Source: Prevotellaceae bacterium
Lineage (GTDB): Bacteria; Bacteroidota; Bacteroidia; Bacteroidales; UBA932
DNA length: 19,047 bases
Assembly: GCA_031257655.1 (NCBI GenBank)
Contig: JAIROF010000126.1
Span: 1-19,047 of the forward strand
Direction of reading: 5' to 3'
Shown here: positions 15,290 through 19,047 of the stretch, piece by piece
Position numbering within the stretch: position 1 is the first letter of the stretch
Layout: each line of letters starts with the position of its first letter
Position numbers and translations under genes: made by a program
The notes under the pieces: model-generated
Database searches by the model: none
What the model saw: the letters and a program-made list of their open reading frames with translations, nothing else
Told to the model about the DNA's origin: nothing

Positions 15290-17173
15290 TTAAAATCGCA
15301 AATTTACGCCACCGAATACCGTAGCCCTCGGCATGGGGTAGCCCATGTTGATTTCGTATTTTTGCGCCAGCAAGTTTTCGCCCTTCACCGACAGCTCCAG
15401 CAGCTTGGAGATGCTGTACGCTACCCTTACGCTCCAGAGGGTGAACGAATCTTTGACCGTATTTGTAGGCGCTACGGAGGTGTAAAGGTTCCCGATGTGC
15501 TGAATGCCCGACGCAAACCACCACTTCGATAGCGAGTAGTCGACGCCCGCATACAGCTTATGCTCCGGCGCGGCCTCTACCTTGTAGGTCATGTTGAGCC
15601 AGCTGTAGTTGGCCGAAAGTCGGAGGTTGGGAGCTGCCTTGTAGAAAGACGCCACCTCCAGGCCGTAGTTTTCGATGCTGCCGGTGTTAACGTTGAGCGG
15701 TTTTCCGTCCCGCATTACGGTTTGTATGGCGTTATCGCCGTTGATGTAAAAGATGTTGACGTCGAACCCCAGCGTGTACCCCAGCAGCTTTTGCGAGAGC
15801 GAGAGCTCGTAGCTCATCAGCCGCTCCGGATCAAGGTTGGGATTTTGCGGCGGAAACATGTACATCTCCCGGATGGTGGGATTTCTGAAGCCTTTGCTTA
15901 CCACCGCCTTGAGCGCCGTTGCATCCGATGCCGGAAAGCTAAGCCCTACCGAGGGAATCCACTCCATGCCCGTCCTGCTGCTGTTGTCTGCCCTGACGCC
16001 GGCGTTGAGCAGCAGCTTTGCGAAGATGCGCTGCTCCACGTTGAGGTACCCCGCCACATCGTTAATGCCCGTTTCCACAATCTCCTGATCCGGCCTACTG
16101 TCGAGGTAGCTGTTCCACGCATGGCCGCTGAAGCGCTGCAAGTCAAGTCCGGCGGTGATGCTGTTGCCCGTAAAGAGGCTCACCGACTGGTAGAGCGATA
16201 CGCCAAACATGTTGTCGGTGGAGCGGAAGTGGTAGTCGCGGGGAGCGCCGCCGTTGAGGCTGTAGCCGTCGTTGATTTCGTGCAGGCCGAAGTTGTAGAA
16301 GAGCTTCAACGCGCCGGACGTGTTGTCGTACTTGTTTTCAATCGAAAATGAGGCTACGCCGCGGGTGACGTTCGCGTCGTTGTCAATCATCGGCTCGCTG
16401 ATTGTGCCGGGGTTGGAGGCGTCGAAGTTCGTCAGGCTCAGGTCGGCAAATGCCTTCCAGCGGGGGGTAAAATCATACCCCACCTTTCCGTATGCGCTGT
16501 ACTGGCTAAGCTCCATGTTTTCGCGGCTGCCGTCGCTGCGGTTGTACCCCAGCGACAGGTAGCTGCTGAGCTTTCCCATGCGAATGGAGCTGTTGACCTC
16601 CGACGATAGCGTGTTGTACGAGCCGTACATAGCCCGCAGGCCTGTTTTTACGCCGTCTTCGGCCGGTTTTTTGGTGATGATGTTGATCACGCCGCCCAGC
16701 GCGTTTGAGCCGTAAATAGTCGACGCCGGGCCTCGCACCACCTCCACGCGCTCCGCCATCATCGCCTGGTAGGCGTCGGGCAGCGGGTGCCCCATCAGCC
16801 CCATGTACTGCGGATGTCCGTCAATGAGCAGCAGCACGCCCGTAGTGGGGCTGTCGCCCACCCCCCTGATTTTCATTCCTCCGGCAGCGCCCGTGGAGAC
16901 GCCGTAGCCCATAATGCCGCGTCCGGTGATGAACAGCCCCGGCACCTCTTCGGTGATGGTGGGCAAAAGCGACTGCTCCAGCCGGCGCTCAATCGCTTTG
17001 CCGGAAACAACGCTTACGCTCAGGGGCAAGCTGCGCAGGCTGGTCGCCACCCGCGAGCCGGTTACAATAACATCGTCCAGCTGTACGGAGTCTTCAACGG
17101 GGCCTGCGAAGCTCTCACCCGCAAGCAGCATGCTTAGAAAAATGCAGCACGAAGCCGACAATATTTTTTTCAT
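15290..17173 (-). CDS. TonB-dependent outer-membrane receptor
   Basis: The 627-residue receptor has a signal peptide (ending SFAG), a TonB-box-like VQLDDVIVTGSR, and a plug domain with the family phrases PGLFITGRG, GGMKIRGVG, LLLIDG, RVEVVRGPASTIYGSNALGGVINIITK. A 22-strand-type barrel follows, with FRNPTIREMYMFPP and a final LSVKGENLLAQKYEINMGYPMPRATVFGGVNLRF-like end closing on Phe. It lacks the N-terminal carboxypeptidase-like domain of SusC proteins and no SusD is present. The size and plug match siderophore, haem or cobalamin receptors such as BtuB and CirA, but the ligand cannot be told. It is the third gene of the operon, 19 bp after the phosphoribosyltransferase gene. Confidence 0.93.
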   Translation of the reverse strand: MKKILSASCCIFLSMLLAGESFAGPVEDSVQLDDVIVTGSRVATSLRSLPLSVSVVSGKAIERRLEQSLLPTITEEVPGLFITGRGIMGYGVSTGAAGGMKIRGVGDSPTTGVLLLIDGHPQYMGLMGHPLPDAYQAMMAERVEVVRGPASTIYGSNALGGVINIITKKPAEDGVKTGLRAMYGSYNTLSSEVNSSIRMGKLSSYLSLGYNRSDGSRENMELSQYSAYGKVGYDFTPRWKAFADLSLTNFDASNPGTISEPMIDNDANVTRGVASFSIENKYDNTSGALKLFYNFGLHEINDGYSLNGGAPRDYHFRSTDNMFGVSLYQSVSLFTGNSITAGLDLQRFSGHAWNSYLDSRPDQEIVETGINDVAGYLNVEQRIFAKLLLNAGVRADNSSRTGMEWIPSVGLSFPASDATALKAVVSKGFRNPTIREMYMFPPQNPNLDPERLMSYELSLSQKLLGYTLGFDVNIFYINGDNAIQTVMRDGKPLNVNTGSIENYGLEVASFYKAAPNLRLSANYSWLNMTYKVEAAPEHKLYAGVDYSLSKWWFASGIQHIGNLYTSVAPTNTVKDSFTLWSVRVAYSISKLLELSVKGENLLAQKYEINMGYPMPRATVFGGVNLRF

Positions 17174-17192
17174 GAGAGGAAGGTATGTTTTG

Positions 17193-17591
17193 TTAGATTA
17201 TCCAAGGGAATTTGAAGCAATCTTCATTATAGAGCGCATAATCGGCATTTCCGTTTACGGCAAAGGTTTTGATCAGCGTTGCTCCCTGCAGGAGCGCCGC
17301 TGCGAGCTGGAGCGATGCACCCGTCTTGACGCGGTCGTCAACCAAAAGGATGCTTTTGCCCTCGACGCTAAAGCCGACGGGCTCCAGCAGCCGGGGAGCG
17401 TCATACTTGGGTTTTTGGTTATTGTCCCGCAGGTTAATCCGCAGCAGCCGAAATTCAGCGTTCAGCCGCTGGTTGAGGATGGCCGCCGGCACTATTCCTC
17501 CGTTGGCAATGGCCACCACCATGTCGAAGCGCTCGGTGAAGGCGACCGCCCGGAGCTTCTCCAGCACCTCGTCGAACGTTTTAGTCCGCAT
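17193..17591 (-). CDS. Phosphoribosyltransferase-fold protein
   Basis: The 132-residue product has the type I phosphoribosyltransferase signature ILLVDDRVKTGAS at 81-93, the PRPP-binding loop, preceded by an ANGGIVPA turn. It is much shorter than most purine enzymes of this fold (about 170-200 residues). The chosen ATG at 17591 begins MRTKTFDEV and lies 2 bp after the stop of the membrane protein gene, which points to coupled translation. An extension to 17711 would overlap that gene and is rejected. The base is unknown. Its placement between a membrane S component and a TonB receptor suggests salvage of an imported compound; a regulatory role, as in PyrR, is possible. Confidence 0.82.
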   Translation of the reverse strand: MRTKTFDEVLEKLRAVAFTERFDMVVAIANGGIVPAAILNQRLNAEFRLLRINLRDNNQKPKYDAPRLLEPVGFSVEGKSILLVDDRVKTGASLQLAAALLQGATLIKTFAVNGNADYALYNEDCFKFPWII

Positions 17592-17593
17592 AG

Positions 17594-18118
17594 CTACAGC
17601 TTGGCCAGCGCTTTTAGCAGGGCGTACCCGCCGAACAGCTGCACCAGCAGCCCCGGATAGCCTACCTGCAAATCTTGCAGCGCCCTGAAGAAGTCGGCAA
17701 CAATAGCCCACTCAGCGAGCGTGCCGACAAGCTGACAGGCAGCTATTGCCGCCGCAATTGCCCAAAAGGATACCTTTCCGCTGAGGCGCGCTGCACAGGC
17801 GGCTCCCACCGCCAGCAGGACGGACTTGGTCAAGATGACGGGCAGCGCCGCCGCAGGAGGCATGCCAAACAGCAGGCTGTTGGCCAGCGGAGAGGCAACG
17901 GCCGTCAGCAGCCCAACGCTCAGGCCGCACTTGTACGCCGCAATCAGCGTGAAAAAGTAAATCGGCAGCCACATCAGCCCTCCGCCGGGGAGCAGGTGGC
18001 AAAGCTGAGGCAACGCAACGTTCCCCGCAATGAAAAGTAAGGAAAAGAGGTAGGTTGTTACCTCTTTGTACTTTAAAGAATAAAGTTTTGCTGAATAAAG
18101 GTTTGCTGTTGTGTCCAT
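17594..18118 (-). CDS. Putative ECF transporter S component
   Basis: This 174-residue inner-membrane protein has about five to six hydrophobic segments. Phrases such as GGLMWLPIYFFTLIAAYKCG, SPLANSLLFGMPPAAALPVILTKSVLLAV are like those of small ECF-type substrate-binding (S) components and of related uncharacterised Bacteroidota membrane proteins. No ATPase (EcfA) or EcfT gene is near, so it would have to use a shared module encoded elsewhere. The start at ATG 18118 is preceded by GGGGAA at a fitting distance; an upstream TTG at 18157 is in frame but less likely. It opens the five-gene operon. The family call is by similarity of pattern only, so a different small permease is possible. Confidence 0.65.
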   Translation of the reverse strand: MDTTANLYSAKLYSLKYKEVTTYLFSLLFIAGNVALPQLCHLLPGGGLMWLPIYFFTLIAAYKCGLSVGLLTAVASPLANSLLFGMPPAAALPVILTKSVLLAVGAACAARLSGKVSFWAIAAAIAACQLVGTLAEWAIVADFFRALQDLQVGYPGLLVQLFGGYALLKALAKL

Positions 18119-18411
18119 AAGTATTCCCCAAATTTTTAGTTGTGCAATATTAGCCAATTTAGGAGTAAGCGCCCTTTACTTTAGCAGCTAAAACGGAAAA
18201 CCTGTACTCAAAGCGAAGAGAGGAATGGCAAATATGCCGAAAAATTCCCCGAAATCAGGAGGCCTACCGCCCCAATCAGCCGCAAAAGCACCCGCTTAAA
18301 CCTGTACCCTGTTGGCTTCGGGTGTTGATATCAGAAAACGGTTCCGATAGCCTCTGCGCTTTAAATTCTTGCAAAATGGCGAGCTGGCTAACCGGCTTGA
18401 TATGAAAGTTG

Positions 18412-18443
18412 TTTGCAACTCCGAAATTTTTGTTGTAGCTTTG
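18412..18443 (+). promoter_or_regulatory. Bacteroidota-type promoter, rightward
   Basis: TTTG at 18412-18415, a 20-nt spacer, and TAGCTTTG at 18436-18443 match both boxes of the Bacteroidota housekeeping promoter exactly. Transcription would start near 18450, inside the first arm of the hairpin, and run towards the ATPase gene. Confidence 0.5.
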
Positions 18444-18446
18444 TCG

Positions 18447-18481
18447 TGCTGCATATTTTTTTATTTTGAAAATATGCAGCA
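18447..18481. other. Perfect 13-bp hairpin
   Basis: TGCTGCATATTTT (18447-18459) and its exact complement (18469-18481) flank a 9-nt loop. The arm sits at the predicted start of the rightward transcript. It could be a 5' stem, a terminator on the minus strand, or an end of a lost element. Confidence 0.8.
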
Positions 18482-18559
18482 AGGTCGCTAATTTCTATCG
18501 ACTTATGCCATATAAGGTAGTATCCTAAGCTAGAGGGGGCGAAAAACCTAATTTTAGGG

Positions 18560-18668
18560 AACCTCTAAAAACCCAAAACTCCGCGTTATGCTCCTTCGGT
18601 AAAATGCTGCTTTTTTGCCTTTTTTCTTCATTTTACAGAGCGCGAAACATCAGATAATAGCATGAGGA
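18560..18668. repeat. Inverted-repeat element, partial copy C
   Basis: The first 50 bp (AACCTCTAAAAACCC and the following CGCGTTATGCTCCTTCGG region) resemble the left half of copies A and B. The right half is different and no closing arm is seen before copy B begins, so this is a partial or rearranged copy. Confidence 0.6.
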
Positions 18669-18798
18669 AACCTCTAAAAAAACCAAAACGCTACGCTACG
18701 CTCCCTCGGCGAAGTGCCCATTTACTGCGCTCATTTACTTCAGTAAACTCCGCTTTTGCCTCAGCCGCCAGCCTTTATTTGGGGGGGGTCTATAGGTT
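18669..18798. repeat. 130-bp inverted-repeat element, copy B
   Basis: Same length as copy A (2596-2725) and clearly similar inside, in the same orientation. The left arm is AACCTCTAAAAAAACCAAAA. The right arm is degenerate, with a G8 run in place of G4 and TCTATAGGTT in place of the TTTTTAGAGGTT end. It lies 132 bp before the ATPase start. Confidence 0.82.
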
Positions 18799-18930
18799 CC
18801 CATAAAGCAGAAAATATAGTGATTGTGGCACAAAGAGCTTTATGCACGATTGTATTGCCGACTGTGCTACCTACGCAGGTATTCGCTTTGAAAATTATTG
18901 ATATGACACAACGAGAATTAGATAAAAGAT

Positions 18931-19047
18931 ATGAGCAGACGACGTTTTTTTAATACCACCGGGCCGTGCAATCCTGAGAGACATTACATGCTACCGCCCG
19001 AAGACCGCTTAGTTGGATCGCAGCTAAGCCGCTATATAAAAGATGAG
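18931..19047 (+). CDS. AAA-type ATPase, N-terminal fragment at window edge
   Basis: The last 39 codons of the window read MSRRRFFNTTGPCNPERHY, then MLPPEDRLVGSQLSRYIKDE. The FNTTGPCNPERHYMLPPE opening is typical of a large group of Bacteroidota ATP-binding proteins in which a Walker A phrase (APRQTGKTT type) follows some 10-15 residues later, just beyond this window. These proteins are about 400-550 residues and often occur in many copies; their role is not established. The ATG at 18931 is preceded by an A-rich stretch. A T7 run at 18945-18951 is in frame. A different frame from 18756 overlaps the start and is a shadow. Confidence 0.75.
   Translation, partial: MSRRRFFNTTGPCNPERHYMLPPEDRLVGSQLSRYIKDE

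Larger units (their letters stand above)
18119..18930. other. Non-coding stretch with promoter, hairpin and repeat copies
   Basis: No gene is supported in these 812 bp between the divergent five-gene operon and the ATPase gene. The left part, 18119-18410, should hold the promoter of the leftward operon, but I find no good TAnnTTTG match there, and I could not fit a cobalamin or TPP riboswitch. The rest holds a rightward promoter match, a perfect hairpin, and two copies of the inverted-repeat element. A 68-codon minus-strand frame at 18276-18482 starts inside the hairpin and has no recognisable domain. Confidence 0.6.

Noticed and set aside
18158..18340. Cobalamin or TPP riboswitch upstream of the five-gene operon
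   Set aside because: A stretch reading GAAGCCAACAGGG on the minus strand faintly recalls a B12 box, but the rest of the consensus and the other conserved elements are missing.
18276..18482. 68-codon minus-strand frame
   Set aside because: It starts inside the perfect hairpin and overlaps the rightward promoter match. I recognise no domain in it, so I do not call a gene.
18756..18953. 65-codon plus-strand frame before the ATPase
   Set aside because: It begins inside inverted-repeat copy B and overlaps the ATPase start in another frame.

Overview
The window comes from a member of the Bacteroidota, most likely the order Bacteroidales. The evidence is a type IX secretion (T9SS) C-terminal sorting domain, a DUF4249 lipoprotein, a GH78 rhamnosidase with a signal peptide, a TonB-dependent receptor, A-rich start contexts with weak Shine-Dalgarno sites, and two exact or near-exact matches to the Bacteroidota promoter (TTTG, about 20 nt, TAnnTTTG). 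Strains of Bacteroides itself usually lack T9SS, so a relative outside that genus is more likely. The genus cannot be told from this sequence.

Layout. 1-2600 (+): a heptamer array, lgt, a C-terminal remnant of a GH2 glycosidase that begins inside another heptamer array, and a DUF4249 lipoprotein. 2596-8633 (mostly -): a 130-bp inverted-repeat element that supplies the end of thiN, then (reading leftward from 8633) hisA, a GH78 alpha-L-rhamnosidase, rarA and thiN. 8634-9675: a gene-poor stretch holding the hisA leader with 14-bp tandem repeats, repeated intergenic elements, a 211-bp copy of part of the downstream ferredoxin gene, and a promoter whose spacer is filled by AATTC repeats. 9676-12742 (+): a T9SS-exported tail-fibre-like protein with an S74 domain, broken by a G7 frameshift, and a lysyl-endopeptidase-like protease broken by one in-frame TAG. 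12786-18118 (-): a tight five-gene operon. In transcription order it is an ECF-type S component, a small phosphoribosyltransferase, a TonB-dependent receptor, a DUF362 protein and a NapH-NapG-like polyferredoxin fusion. 18119-19047: non-coding DNA with a strong promoter match, a 13-bp perfect hairpin, two more copies of the inverted-repeat element, and the first 39 codons of an AAA-type ATPase.

Three themes stand out. First, short tandem repeats, mostly of 7 bp, sit at gene edges and in several cases encode the last residues or the stop codon of the gene. One array forms the exact breakpoint of the truncated GH2 gene. Second, the exported tail-fibre gene carries two possible length-variable switches: pentamer repeats between its -33 and -7 boxes and a G7 tract at the frameshift. 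Third, the five-gene operon looks like a complete route from outer membrane to inner membrane with its own electron-transfer arm. Its substrate is unknown, and it is the best candidate here for an undescribed system.
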